This document shows, in pieces, positions 54,107-63,425 of a DNA stretch of 64,000 nucleotides. Every line of letters begins with the position of its first letter. Positions within the stretch are counted from its first letter, which is position 1. Source of the DNA: Sinomicrobium weinanense (GTDB taxonomy: Bacteria; Bacteroidota; Bacteroidia; Flavobacteriales; Flavobacteriaceae); contig NZ_JAHKRR010000009.1 of the NCBI RefSeq assembly GCF_018863395.1, forward strand, positions 62,001 through 126,000. Direction: 5' to 3'. Below the pieces are notes generated by a model. The model was not told where the DNA came from and ran no database searches. It saw only the letters and a program-made list of their open reading frames with translations. The position numbers and the translations under genes are program-made.

Positions 54107-54235
54107 TTATTCAACCTTTTTATATTCATATTTTTTGATCAAGAAGGCCGTATAATCTTCTTTGTAATCGAAGTCGGAAGGGAGTTGTATAACACCACTC
54201 AAACTTTTAACTAGAGGAGTTAATTCAATATTCAT
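54107..54235 (-). CDS. Tiny antitoxin-like protein (42 aa), orphan
   Basis: ATG 54235 to TAA 54107. MNIELTPLVKSLSGVIQLPS leads to DFDYKEDYTAFLIKKYE. The pattern (short strand, SLSGVIQLP, DFDYKxxY..L..KY) resembles the small antitoxins paired with PIN-domain toxins in Bacteroidota. No toxin gene is adjacent; ade comes 15 bases downstream, so it is either an orphan or a small protein co-expressed with ade. By memory of similar sequences only. Confidence 0.5.
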   Translation of the reverse strand: MNIELTPLVKSLSGVIQLPSDFDYKEDYTAFLIKKYEYKKVE

Positions 54236-54394
54236 TGCCGATGTATTTAAACGTAAATACGTATTTAAAACAAGTATACAAAAATAGCTCTAAACAATAA
54301 ACCTGGCCTTCTCAAAAAAAATTAAATAAGCTCGATATAAATCAAAAGTGTTTATTTTGAGAATTATAATTGGAATGACTTTAAGTACGTCACT
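54236..54394. other. Gene-free AT-rich gap
   Basis: AT-rich bases upstream of the antitoxin-like gene, with AAATACGTATTTAAAA-type runs; probably its promoter region, though no exact TAnnTTTG box was found. Confidence 0.35.
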
Positions 54395-54510
54395 GTGAGA
54401 ATTAACGTTTAGGCAACGGCATAAATTGATAATGACGCCCTCTGTCACCCCGAGCCCTTCGGCTTTGCTCAGGATAAACTAAAGTCGAGGGGTGGTCAGG
54501 CCAAGGCGTC
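54395..54510. repeat. Dispersed repeat, second copy of the 1.1 kb element
   Basis: About 65 bases similar to 1081-1146 (TAATGACGCCCTCTGTCACC, CCCCGAGCCCTTCG), followed by CTCAGGATAAACTAAAGTCGA. No gene is supported. Confidence 0.7.
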
Positions 54511-54570
54511 TCGATTACACTCGACGTGAAAACTATTTCATACTTCTGCAATTCAGTTACTTACGAAACA

Positions 54571-54681
54571 CGTCATTGGTACGAAGTATGGCAGTCTCTT
54601 GGCGGATTTGCGCTTACCCTTGGAGGTATGCTGTTTACCATAGGAGATTGCCACGTCGCCTCTCGGCTCCTCGCAATGACG
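54571..54681. repeat. CGTCATTGCGAGG-type element with inverted ends
   Basis: One end reads CGTCATTGGTACGAAG..GGCAGTCTC; the other, on the opposite strand, reads CGTCATTGCGAGGAGCCGAG..GTGGCAATCTC. The inverted, diverged ends and ~44-base middle form a compact element like the CGTCATTGCGAGG repeats seen across many phyla. It lies just beyond the stop of the macroglobulin gene. Confidence 0.6.
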
Positions 54682-54709
54682 TTTTTAGTTTATGTCGAGT
54701 TAAATAACG

Positions 54710-57700
54710 CTATTGTACCACCTCAACCCACTTTCCTTTGGTCCGCACCCGATAATCATTGTCATACATGGCCTCGCACTGTATGCCGGGCAGGTAGTAT
54801 TTTCCGAGATAGGAAGCATTGACCAGTACCCTGAAGGTTTTGCTCTTGTGTGCACCGAGGTCGAAATAGAAATTGGCCCGGTCGTCCCTGAGGTCGGTAT
54901 GGGTGGCCTCATTGGCAGTGCCCTGGGCATTTCCGAAATCGGTGAAACGGGTATTGACGATCTCCCATCCGCTGGGGAAGATATGTGTCAGGGCTATGTT
55001 TTTGAGGGCATCTCCTTTCTGGTTGGTAATGGTCACCTCGGCGATAAAATTGGTGCCCTGGGTGAGGCTGGAAACATTCAGTATATTTCCGTCCCTTCCT
55101 TTGTATACTACTTTGGCCGTGAGGTTCTGCTGTTCTGTCCTTTCCTGGCCTACCGGTAAAATTCCGTTGTTCAGTACCCGGACGAACAGGGTGTTGTCCT
55201 TGTTGTTTTGCAGCTTCAGGGTATTATTTCCTTTGCTGATGTCCAGGCTTCTGTCTGCCAGGGTGTTCGGTGTATTCAGCGCAGTGGATTTTCCGTTTAC
55301 GGTATACGAGACATCAATACCTTTACCACCGATGTATTCGGCGAATTTAGCCATGGCGAGGAGGCTGTATGCGGTACTCTGTGTACTCATCCAGCGGTCT
55401 TGGCTGAGGTTTTTGGCGATGTCCCGGGCCATGTCCCGGGCTTTGACCTTCTCGTTCAGTAACAAAAGGGTTTCCAAAGCCAGTGCGCGGTTCCTTTCCG
55501 TAGAACCATAGGTGTGATAATCGTATTTCACCGGCTGAATATCGATATTGGCATTCACAAATATCTCCCGGGCGGCATTTTTCTGTCCGATCAGGGAATA
55601 GGCTGCAGCGAGTCGGAGCCTGGCTTCGTTGGATATGTCCGGCGTTTCCCTTAACCTGTTCATGGAAGAGACATCTGCATTTTCGGCCAGGGCCAGGGTA
55701 TACAGGCGGTAGGCCTGTGCCAGATCAGAACTTTTACGGGACTGCCTCCATTGTTTGGCGGCCTGTTTCTGGTAATTGATCCAGCTATTTTTAAAGCCGA
55801 TAGGGAGGACGTATCCTTTTTTCTCTGCTTCCAGTAAAAAGTGGCCTGCATATGAGGAACCCCAGTCATTGGCATAGTTCTGGCCGCTCCAGTAGGCAAA
55901 ACCGCCATTCGGAAGCTGGTAGCCGCCCAGGCGTTTTATGGCCCTTTCCACATTTTTCTGGATCTTTTGCTTTTTGTCTGCCGTAAGGTCAAAGATACCG
56001 GGAAGGAACAACTGCGGGAATGCGGCTGATGTTACCTGCTCCACACATCCGTGCGGATACCGGATGAGGTATTTCATACGGCCGTTGAAGTTCATGGGCG
56101 GAAGCGTGGAGAATTCAATGCTTGCCGTATTGCTTCCTGCAACCCCAAAGGTTTCCAGTGCCAGTTCCCGGGATTTTCCCGGCTCCAGTATAATATCCTG
56201 TACCGATGTGGTAAGCGGATTGGGATTGAGCACGTCTATTTCTACCTCATAAGACGCTTTTTCTCCATTGCCGGACGCAATAACCTCTATTTTACCGATA
56301 CCTTCAAAATCGGCGATCTCGAGTTCAAAATAAGCCATTTTTTCATCCGGCCTGTCAAAGGACACCTTTTGTGTAGCATCACCCGTTATGCGGAATGCCT
56401 TGTTGCCTTTTACCTGAACGCTTACGTTTTTCACCTTGTTTTCCATGGCAAATACGGTAACGGGCAGGGTAACTTTCTCTCCGGGGGTGATCTTTCTGGG
56501 CAGGGAAGCCAGTACCATGAGCGGTTTGCGTACCGGGGTGGTCTTTTCCGTACTTCCGTAGGCCCCGGTTTCCGGGTCTCCCGCTACAATCATGGTCCTT
56601 ACAGAACCGATATACTTGGGAATGGTAATACTGTGCGACCGGGTTTGGCCTTTATCCAGGGTAAAAGGCCCGAGATAAACCACCATAGGCTTAAAGCGGT
56701 TGGCCTTTTTGTTCTTGGCCCCGGCCAGCTCTTCGTCACCACCTATGCTGAATACCTGGTCTATCCTGCCTCCGTAGGCCCCGATAACATCGTCGTAGAT
56801 ATCCCACGTCTTTACACCCAGGGCTTCCCTGGCGAAAAACTCGTCCCAGGCATTTGGTGTTTTAAAACGGGTAAGGTCGAGCAGGCCGTCATCCACGACA
56901 GCAATGGTATAGGTCATCGGTTTACCCTGTTTTTCCTTCACTTTTACGGTGACCTTCTCTTCCGGGCGCAGCACATCGGGCATGCTTATTTCCGGTTTCA
57001 GCCTGGTGGCGGGATCTTCTACGGTAACAGGTACGACACCGTAAAGCCGGATAGGAAGGTCGTTTGCCGTGGATGCGTGTGGCTGTAACAGGGAAATATG
57101 GATATAAATATTAGGAGTGTATAAGGCGTCTATCGGCAGTTCGAACCGGGTTTCGCCTTCTTCTGCATCCACCCATAACGAGTGCAGTACTTCGGTACCG
57201 TTCTCCACGGTAACCAGGGCGCGCCCTCCCGCACTGCTGGGGAAAGTAACGATGGCTTTTTCGCCCACCCTGTAATTTTTCTTGTCGGTAGAGAAGACCA
57301 GCATGGTAGCTGAAGAAGGATCGTTTTTCCTGGATTTTCCGGCCCAGCCAGGCCAGTCGATATAAACCGTTTGGCCTGTGGCGTGGCCGCCTTCCGGGTC
57401 TTCGACATGTATGAGGTAACGGCCCCATTCGGGGTATTTCAGTTCAAAGTCAAAGGAAGCCTTGCCGTCAGCACCTGTATTGATGGTTTTGGAAAATACG
57501 TTTTCCCTGTGGTCACTGCCGCGGTAGGAAGAGAGGTTGTCTTCTGAAGTGTCCCACCACCATCGCCATTTTACTTTGTAAATATTTACCTTTAACCCTT
57601 TGGTGGCTTTGGGGTTGCCCTTTTCGTCCACAGAAACCACTTCGAAGCGGTGTTTGGTATCGGTGAGGAGCATGCCCCTGGTCTTGTCGCCTTTGGGGGG

Positions 57701-60256
57701 ATTAAGGCCTATGTAAGTATTGTATGGCGAATAGGTTTTGGTAAATACGTCGGTACTGAAATCACCTCCGGTTTCGTATACTTTGGTGATAAAGGAAGCC
57801 TTCAGCATTCCGGGCGCCTTTTTTTCCAGTTGGGGCTTCAGTGAGAACGAGGCTTTGCCTTCGGCATTGACCTTGCCGTCAAAAACGGTTTGTTCTTCAG
57901 AAGCGAAAGACCTGGAAGGGTCGTTGAAAATATAGCCCGCAAATTGTTTAAAACTGGTATTTTGCCGTTGGAACCTTGCCTGGATATCAGCCTTGAGGTT
58001 CCTGGCAATGGCACCGTGCAGCCAGGCCACTTCAAGATTTCCGTTCACCGGTTTGGAACCGGAGAGGATATCGTCTTCAAAATCGGCCTTGATCTTCAGC
58101 CGGTTGGGCTTTATGGTCTCTATGCGGATACGTTTGGTAAAGACCGCACCACCTACGGATATCTTGGCCTGCCAGTTCCCGGTAGGGGCATTCTGGTCTG
58201 TGGAGGTGGTAAAGGTATAGAAATTGTCGGTCGCGCTGGTCCTGATCTCCTTATGGGTTATTTTTCCGTAGGGGTCTTTTAATTCGAACTTTACGGGATG
58301 ACCTTTCGGCAGTTTATTAGCCTTGTCATTGAGTATAAAAGACAGGAAGAGGGTGTCTCCCGGCCGCCATACCCCGCGTTCGCCATAGAGGTATCCTTTT
58401 ATGCCCTTGTGCAGTTTAACTCCGGAAACATCGAATTTACTCACTGAAAGTGCGTTGCCATCACTGAGTTTTATATAGGTCTTTTGCTTTCCTTTTTCGG
58501 CAATGGCAAAATAGGCCGGAACGGTGGCATCGAGCATGGTAAACCCGTCCTTATCGGTAACGACTGTAGCCATTTCCTGCTGCTGGAAATTGTAAAAAGT
58601 GACTTTGATGTCGGCTTCGGGCTTTGCTGTAATAAGATTAGTGACGCTGACAAAATAGGATTCGTTATTGCCCTTTTTTATGGTAACGCCCAGATCGGAG
58701 GCGAGGACGTTTACAGCGACTTTTTTATTGCGGTAATAAGAAGTATTACAAGGGTTCTCATTTTCCTCCCAGTTATAGGTGTAATCGTAATAATAATCGT
58801 CGTAATAATATCCTTCCACATTGTCCCAGTAGCTGGATTCCTGCGCTTCGTCGTAGTTCTCTCCGGTGGTGGTTTCCTCTTCTTCGGGGAAATTGGTCTC
58901 ATCACATTTATAGGTGCTGTAAGACGGCCTGTACCGGAATTCCACCCGATAGATGGCGCCGGGATCGGGGGTGATGAGTTCCCTGAGGTCCAGGGCATAG
59001 GCGTGCCATTTGCCGTTGGCGGCACTCAGGTTGCTGTGAAGCTGAATGGTTTTTCGGGCGATGGGCCTGGCCACAGTGCGCAGGTCGCCCTCCCCGTTGA
59101 GGTCCTGGTATTGCAGGAACTGTAAAATGTTGTTCTCAAATATTTTAATGACGGATACATCGACGGCATTGAGGTTTACGGCTTCAAAATTGATCTTGAG
59201 ATTGTTGGAGGAAGGAAGTATAGTGCCACTTTGCAACAGCCTTACCTCAGGTTTTAGCTGTTCGAAGGCGATCTGTTCGGAAAAGAGCTGCTTCAGCTTA
59301 TAGTTTTCCACATTTTGTATGCCCTGGAACACTTCCAATGATTTTACTCCTTTGAGTTCGTTTTCCGGATAGACTTTAAGTACATTCCCGTCCACCAAAA
59401 ATTTCAGTGATCTGGCGTCCTGGATGCTTACCAGTCCGTCAAAGTTCTGGTTTTTCTTCAACGGGTCTGAAAAATTGATTTCCACATAAGGCTTGTCTGT
59501 TCCCACGACATTGACCTCCATGACGGTAAAGTTGTTTTTTCCGGGAATGAGAATCTCTCCTTCCCCTTTTGAATCGATATCAAAGGGCTTGCCGTTCCAT
59601 GTTACTTTTACTTTCGAATCTTCTTTCAACCGGCGGATACTGTCGATCTTAAACCGGAACTGGGTGTTGGTCTCTGCCTCCCCGTAGAATTTTACGGAGA
59701 GCTCTTTGTCTTTCTGCGAGGCCTGTACCAGTTTTTTTGCAGTTTCCGCAGCTAACTGATCGCTGCTTCTCAGTGTGCCTTCCACGTATTGCCAGTCGCG
59801 GTTATAGGATTGTATCTGGTCGGTAGTGATCTTAAATTGCTGTTTGATGGTTTTTACCTTAAAGGAAAAATCCCTTAGTTCACCGGGGATGTCCTTTACG
59901 AGATCTCCCAGTTTTAATGTAAACTCGTATTCCGTATCCTGCTTCAGGGGAGCTTCCGGTACAAAGGCCAGGGTCTGGTTGTTCAGGGCTACTACCTTAC
60001 CTTTTGTTTTCGGGGATACGCGGATGAGGTCTTCGCGAAGTTCCCGGTTGGGCTCCCATTCCGCAATGGGATCACGTAGCATTATTTTTATGCTGGAGTG
60101 AGAAGAAATGATCCCCTGGGAGACGTCAGAGATGTATTCCCGGTATTTATACAGGTTGGATATCTGTTCCTGTATTTCCTCTTCCGGGGTTTTATCCTTA
60201 CAGGAAAATAAAATAAGAAGCGCTGTAACGGGGAGGAGTAATTTTTTTAATTGCAT
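54710..60256 (-). CDS. Alpha-2-macroglobulin family lipoprotein
   Basis: 1848 residues from ATG 60256; upstream in-frame codons are not signal-like. Lipobox LLILFS-C19, so a periplasmic lipoprotein. MG1/MG2-type beta domains fill the first 900 residues, with a bait-like region mid-protein and A2M domain motifs (SIGGDEELAGAKNKKANRF). The thioester motif is present: YPHGCVEQV with C1404 and Gln two residues after Glu, so it can covalently trap proteases. A C-terminal helical (complement-like) domain follows (LPNGGFAYWSGQ). It guards the envelope against foreign proteases. In many bacteria the gene is next to pbpC; here it is not. Confidence 0.93.
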   Translation of the reverse strand: MQLKKLLLPVTALLILFSCKDKTPEEEIQEQISNLYKYREYISDVSQGIISSHSSIKIMLRDPIAEWEPNRELREDLIRVSPKTKGKVVALNNQTLAFVPEAPLKQDTEYEFTLKLGDLVKDIPGELRDFSFKVKTIKQQFKITTDQIQSYNRDWQYVEGTLRSSDQLAAETAKKLVQASQKDKELSVKFYGEAETNTQFRFKIDSIRRLKEDSKVKVTWNGKPFDIDSKGEGEILIPGKNNFTVMEVNVVGTDKPYVEINFSDPLKKNQNFDGLVSIQDARSLKFLVDGNVLKVYPENELKGVKSLEVFQGIQNVENYKLKQLFSEQIAFEQLKPEVRLLQSGTILPSSNNLKINFEAVNLNAVDVSVIKIFENNILQFLQYQDLNGEGDLRTVARPIARKTIQLHSNLSAANGKWHAYALDLRELITPDPGAIYRVEFRYRPSYSTYKCDETNFPEEEETTTGENYDEAQESSYWDNVEGYYYDDYYYDYTYNWEENENPCNTSYYRNKKVAVNVLASDLGVTIKKGNNESYFVSVTNLITAKPEADIKVTFYNFQQQEMATVVTDKDGFTMLDATVPAYFAIAEKGKQKTYIKLSDGNALSVSKFDVSGVKLHKGIKGYLYGERGVWRPGDTLFLSFILNDKANKLPKGHPVKFELKDPYGKITHKEIRTSATDNFYTFTTSTDQNAPTGNWQAKISVGGAVFTKRIRIETIKPNRLKIKADFEDDILSGSKPVNGNLEVAWLHGAIARNLKADIQARFQRQNTSFKQFAGYIFNDPSRSFASEEQTVFDGKVNAEGKASFSLKPQLEKKAPGMLKASFITKVYETGGDFSTDVFTKTYSPYNTYIGLNPPKGDKTRGMLLTDTKHRFEVVSVDEKGNPKATKGLKVNIYKVKWRWWWDTSEDNLSSYRGSDHRENVFSKTINTGADGKASFDFELKYPEWGRYLIHVEDPEGGHATGQTVYIDWPGWAGKSRKNDPSSATMLVFSTDKKNYRVGEKAIVTFPSSAGGRALVTVENGTEVLHSLWVDAEEGETRFELPIDALYTPNIYIHISLLQPHASTANDLPIRLYGVVPVTVEDPATRLKPEISMPDVLRPEEKVTVKVKEKQGKPMTYTIAVVDDGLLDLTRFKTPNAWDEFFAREALGVKTWDIYDDVIGAYGGRIDQVFSIGGDEELAGAKNKKANRFKPMVVYLGPFTLDKGQTRSHSITIPKYIGSVRTMIVAGDPETGAYGSTEKTTPVRKPLMVLASLPRKITPGEKVTLPVTVFAMENKVKNVSVQVKGNKAFRITGDATQKVSFDRPDEKMAYFELEIADFEGIGKIEVIASGNGEKASYEVEIDVLNPNPLTTSVQDIILEPGKSRELALETFGVAGSNTASIEFSTLPPMNFNGRMKYLIRYPHGCVEQVTSAAFPQLFLPGIFDLTADKKQKIQKNVERAIKRLGGYQLPNGGFAYWSGQNYANDWGSSYAGHFLLEAEKKGYVLPIGFKNSWINYQKQAAKQWRQSRKSSDLAQAYRLYTLALAENADVSSMNRLRETPDISNEARLRLAAAYSLIGQKNAAREIFVNANIDIQPVKYDYHTYGSTERNRALALETLLLLNEKVKARDMARDIAKNLSQDRWMSTQSTAYSLLAMAKFAEYIGGKGIDVSYTVNGKSTALNTPNTLADRSLDISKGNNTLKLQNNKDNTLFVRVLNNGILPVGQERTEQQNLTAKVVYKGRDGNILNVSSLTQGTNFIAEVTITNQKGDALKNIALTHIFPSGWEIVNTRFTDFGNAQGTANEATHTDLRDDRANFYFDLGAHKSKTFRVLVNASYLGKYYLPGIQCEAMYDNDYRVRTKGKWVEVVQ

Positions 60257-60349
60257 AGTGTTTTGATTAGGGTTTGGATGTCCCATACCGTTTTCCGCTT
60301 GCCGCGGGCGACGGTTTAGAAACACAAATATTAAATTAAACACTCACCG

Positions 60350-60919
60350 CTAACCGCGGGTAGCGTACGTTGTATTCTCGTTTTTTATCTGCTCAAAACT
60401 TTTTACCTCTATTTTTCCTTTGGTAGGGATCATATTTTGCCAGACCCAATTGTAATGTTCAATTACTTTTTCTGCTTTCAAATGTGGTCTTTCACCGGTT
60501 GTATGTCCGTTAGAAACAACAGTGATGTTATAATCCTTTGTCAGGGCCGATTGGATTGCAGATTCTACACAAAAGTCCGTTGCACAACCGGTAATGAACA
60601 GATCACTAACATTCAATTCATTTAATTTCGATTGCAGGGTGGTTCTATAAAAGATATCATTTGCATATTTATCAACCAAAATATCATCAGGCTCAACAAT
60701 TAACTCGTCCAGGTTTTCCCAGGCCGTTGAGTTTTTTTCAAATTGTCCGGTTCCCGTTCCGTCGTGTTGAATGAAAATTACCGGAAAAGCCAATTCCCTG
60801 AACATCGAACCGAGCTTATTTATCCTCATAACAACTCCTTCCGTATCAAACCGGGGCGTTTGGGAAGTAAAAGAACCTTTTTGCATATCGATGATTAAAA
60901 GGGCATTTCCATCTTTCAT
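60350..60919 (-). CDS. Isochorismatase-like cysteine hydrolase
   Basis: 189 residues. ALLIIDMQKGSF (catalytic Asp region), VDKYANDIFYRTTLQSKLNE (catalytic Lys) and ITGCATDFCVESA (catalytic Cys) are the triad of the family, which includes nicotinamidases and ureidoacrylate hydrolases. The specific substrate is unknown. Lies 94 bases upstream of the macroglobulin start, same strand. Confidence 0.87.
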   Translation of the reverse strand: MKDGNALLIIDMQKGSFTSQTPRFDTEGVVMRINKLGSMFRELAFPVIFIQHDGTGTGQFEKNSTAWENLDELIVEPDDILVDKYANDIFYRTTLQSKLNELNVSDLFITGCATDFCVESAIQSALTKDYNITVVSNGHTTGERPHLKAEKVIEHYNWVWQNMIPTKGKIEVKSFEQIKNENTTYATRG

Positions 60920-60966
60920 TGATATAATTTCTATGATGTTGTAAGTGGGGTGTTATTAATAATCCG

Positions 60967-62046
60967 CTATTGTTCATAAATGCCTACATAAAGCTCCCCT
61001 TCGGCATTCATGGTGGCCCTGTACATTCCTGCGGTATTGAATTCCATGACCATATTTCCCCGGTGGTCCACGGCAATGATTCCTCCGGTGCCACCCAGGT
61101 CGGGGAGTTTTTTCTGTATGACCTCCCGGGCAGCTTCCTGCAGGGAAAGGCCCTTGTATTCCATAAGTGCCGAAATATCATGAGCCACCATTCCGCGGAT
61201 AAAAAATTCACCCCATCCGGTGGAAGATACGGCACAGGTACTGTTATTGGCATAAGTCCCGGCGCCTATAATGGGGGAGTCACCGATGCGCCCCCATCGT
61301 TTGTTGGTCATTCCCCCGGTGGAGGTAGCGGCGGCCAGGTTGCCGTTTTTATCCAGTGCAACACAGCCCACAGTACCGAATTTGGAATCTTTGATCAGGG
61401 GATCATAGAAAGCGGTTTTGCCATCGTGGTCGAGTTCTGACTTTTCCCGGTCTTTAATCCGCTCAAGGGCTTTCATACGCGGTTCCGTATAAAAATAGGA
61501 GGGGTCCACGATCTCCAGCCCCTGTTCTTCGGCAAAGGATTCGGCACCCTTACGGGCCAGTATCACGTGTTCAGATTTTTCCATGACCGTGCGGGCCAGG
61601 GTTATGGGGTTCTTAACGGTTGTAACCCCGGCCACAGCCCCCGCATTCAGTGTTTTGCCATCCATGATGGAAGCGTCCAGTTCATTTTTGCCGTCATGGG
61701 TAAAAACCGCTCCTTTTCCGGCATTGAACAGGGGAGAGTCTTCCATAACGTTTACGGTTTTCTGAACGGCATCCAGGCCGGACCCACCGTCTTTGAGGAT
61801 GTCATAGCCCGTTCTTATGGCCTTTTCCAGGACTTTCCGGTATTCCGCTTCCCCTTCGGGGGTCATGTTCTTTCGCAGGATGGTGCCGGCTCCGCCGTGG
61901 ATGACTATGGCAAAAGGTTCCGTCTGCTGTTGGGAGGGCTTTTCTGCTATATCGGTTTTGGTTTCCGGGTTGTCTTTACATGAAGTGACACCACAAAGTA
62001 GCAATAGGAAGAAAATGACTGTTAGGCTAAAGATTCTTTTTATCAT
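60967..62046 (-). CDS. Isoaspartyl peptidase/L-asparaginase (Ntn hydrolase) lipoprotein
   Basis: 359 residues. Lipobox GVTS-C23. Ntn-hydrolase precursor: HGGAGTI near 50-56, SPLFNAGKGAVFTHDG, and the autocleavage site KFGT225-VGCVALDKNGNLAAATSTGGMTNKRWGRIGDSPIIGAGTYA, in which T225 becomes the nucleophile. Removes beta-aspartyl residues or hydrolyses asparagine outside the cytoplasm. Usual length plus a signal peptide. Confidence 0.93.
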   Translation of the reverse strand: MIKRIFSLTVIFFLLLLCGVTSCKDNPETKTDIAEKPSQQQTEPFAIVIHGGAGTILRKNMTPEGEAEYRKVLEKAIRTGYDILKDGGSGLDAVQKTVNVMEDSPLFNAGKGAVFTHDGKNELDASIMDGKTLNAGAVAGVTTVKNPITLARTVMEKSEHVILARKGAESFAEEQGLEIVDPSYFYTEPRMKALERIKDREKSELDHDGKTAFYDPLIKDSKFGTVGCVALDKNGNLAAATSTGGMTNKRWGRIGDSPIIGAGTYANNSTCAVSSTGWGEFFIRGMVAHDISALMEYKGLSLQEAAREVIQKKLPDLGGTGGIIAVDHRGNMVMEFNTAGMYRATMNAEGELYVGIYEQ

Positions 62047-62484
62047 TGGAATCGCTGGTTTTTTGGATATTAAAATTAATAAAAATACCGGCCCCTTTTT
62101 AAAATCATGGAGGTTTTCTTCCCGGATATCCCGGCCAGCCTGCCCGTTTGTGAACAGGAAGGCTGGCGGGATAACTGAATTAACTAATCTAAACTTGCAA
62201 AAACATCAGGATCCCTGTAATAAAGGATCGCAAGTCAAAGTTAGGTCAATAAGGAGCGATATGATATCCCTGAAAACTGGGATTTTTAGCCGGGAAGAAA
62301 AATAGGCGCACTGAATTCCGCAGAAAAGAGATAAATCCTTAACTTTATCCCTCGGCTCCAGTTTATCCTGAGCCCTTCGATAAACTCAGGACAGGCTAAA
62401 ATCGAAGAGCTCAGGAACCGACAAACCCGCACCGGTTATCGATATCCACCAAATAGAGTTTAAACAGAAAAACAAATAATTGGT
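62047..62484. other. Gene-free gap rich in palindromic repeats
   Basis: Holds CCAGCCTGCC..AAGGCTGG (about 62134-62166), an AT-rich middle, and the GTTTATCCTGAG..TTCGATAAACTCAGGA palindrome (about 62351-62382). No gene is supported. Confidence 0.5.
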
Positions 62485-63018
62485 ATGAGCATAAAAAAAC
62501 CGTTTAATCTTCAGCAGTGGATCGATGAGCACAGGGATCTTCTGAAACCTCCGGTAGGGAACAAGAACCTGTATGTAGATTCCGGAGACTATATCGTTAT
62601 GGTAGTGGCCGGGCCCAATGCCCGGAAAGACTATCATTATAACGAAACCGAGGAGTTCTTTTACCAGATAGAAGGGAATATTAAAGTGATCGTTCAGGAA
62701 GAAGGGGAGTCCAGGGAAATGGAACTCCACGAGGGGGATATGTACCTGAACCCGGCAAAAGTGCCGCATTGCCCGGTGCGGAGCGAAGGCTCCATAGGCC
62801 TGGTCATAGAGCGGAAAAGAGCGGGAAAAGGATTTACCGACGGGTTGTTGTGGTATTGTGACAACTGTAACCACAAATTGCATGAAGTCTATTTTGAGCT
62901 ACACGATATAGAAAAAGACTTTCTGCCGCATTTTAAGACCTTTTACAATTCCGAATCCCTGCGTACCTGCGACAAATGTGGTACGGTAATGGAAGCGGAC
63001 CCGAGGTTCACCGGATGA
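62485..63018 (+). CDS. nbaC: 3-hydroxyanthranilate 3,4-dioxygenase
   Basis: 177 residues; kynurenine-pathway enzyme that opens 3-hydroxyanthranilate to the quinolinate precursor. KDYHYNETEEFFYQIEG (H51, E57) and H95 (VPHCPV) bind the catalytic iron of the cupin. CDNC (125,128) and CDKC (162,165) form the rubredoxin-like second iron site of the bacterial enzyme. No other kynurenine genes are seen in the window. Stop abuts the convergent small gene. Confidence 0.94.
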   Translation: MSIKKPFNLQQWIDEHRDLLKPPVGNKNLYVDSGDYIVMVVAGPNARKDYHYNETEEFFYQIEGNIKVIVQEEGESREMELHEGDMYLNPAKVPHCPVRSEGSIGLVIERKRAGKGFTDGLLWYCDNCNHKLHEVYFELHDIEKDFLPHFKTFYNSESLRTCDKCGTVMEADPRFTG

Positions 63019-63237
63019 TCATTTGTCTTTCCGGCTGACGAGGGTTACTCCGGCAACAAGACATATCAGGGCACCTCCGATATACATATATGCTGTTTTT
63101 TTGGAAGAGGTGTCTTCCGCTTTCAGTTCCAGGTCGCCGATCTTCAGGCCGCTTTCGCTGGAATCCAGTTTGTCAATTCCGATGTAACCTGCTACCAGTG
63201 CGGCCAGGATCAGGATCAATGCAATGATCTTTTTCAT
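63019..63237 (-). CDS. Small two-pass membrane protein
   Basis: 72 residues: a hydrophobic helix (about 3-23), a polar middle (DSSESGLKIGDLELKAEDTSSKK) and a second helix (about 49-66) ending RKDK. A common small protein type in Bacteroidota; role unknown. Convergent with the dioxygenase; the stops touch. Confidence 0.7.
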   Translation of the reverse strand: MKKIIALILILAALVAGYIGIDKLDSSESGLKIGDLELKAEDTSSKKTAYMYIGGALICLVAGVTLVSRKDK

Positions 63238-63259
63238 AATTTAGGAATTTTAGCCTCAA

Positions 63260-63310
63260 TGAACTCGTTTAAACTTTTTTGATTGAAGCGAAAAAGTTTA
63301 AACGAGTTCA
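63260..63310. promoter_or_regulatory. 20-bp perfect inverted repeat between divergent genes
   Basis: GAACTCGTTTAAACTTTTT (63261-63279) and its exact complement (63291-63309), plus one more outer pair, with an 11-base loop. It lies in the shared upstream region of the small membrane gene and the dehydrogenase. A T/A-run on each side of the loop argues against a standard terminator; an operator or a strong mRNA stem is possible. Confidence 0.65.
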
Positions 63311-63425
63311 ATATAAAGTTACAAATAAAAACGAATGTCCCGGATATTTCGTATTCCTCTTTTTTGGAAAATAATTATTTGTAACTTCGTAAAAAATTTA
63401 ACAAATAACACAAAAAAAGTTATAA

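Noticed and set aside
54492-54822. Plus-strand frames of 71 and 98 codons between the repeats and the macroglobulin gene
   Set aside because: They run through repeat elements and the reverse strand of the macroglobulin C-terminus; no protein features.
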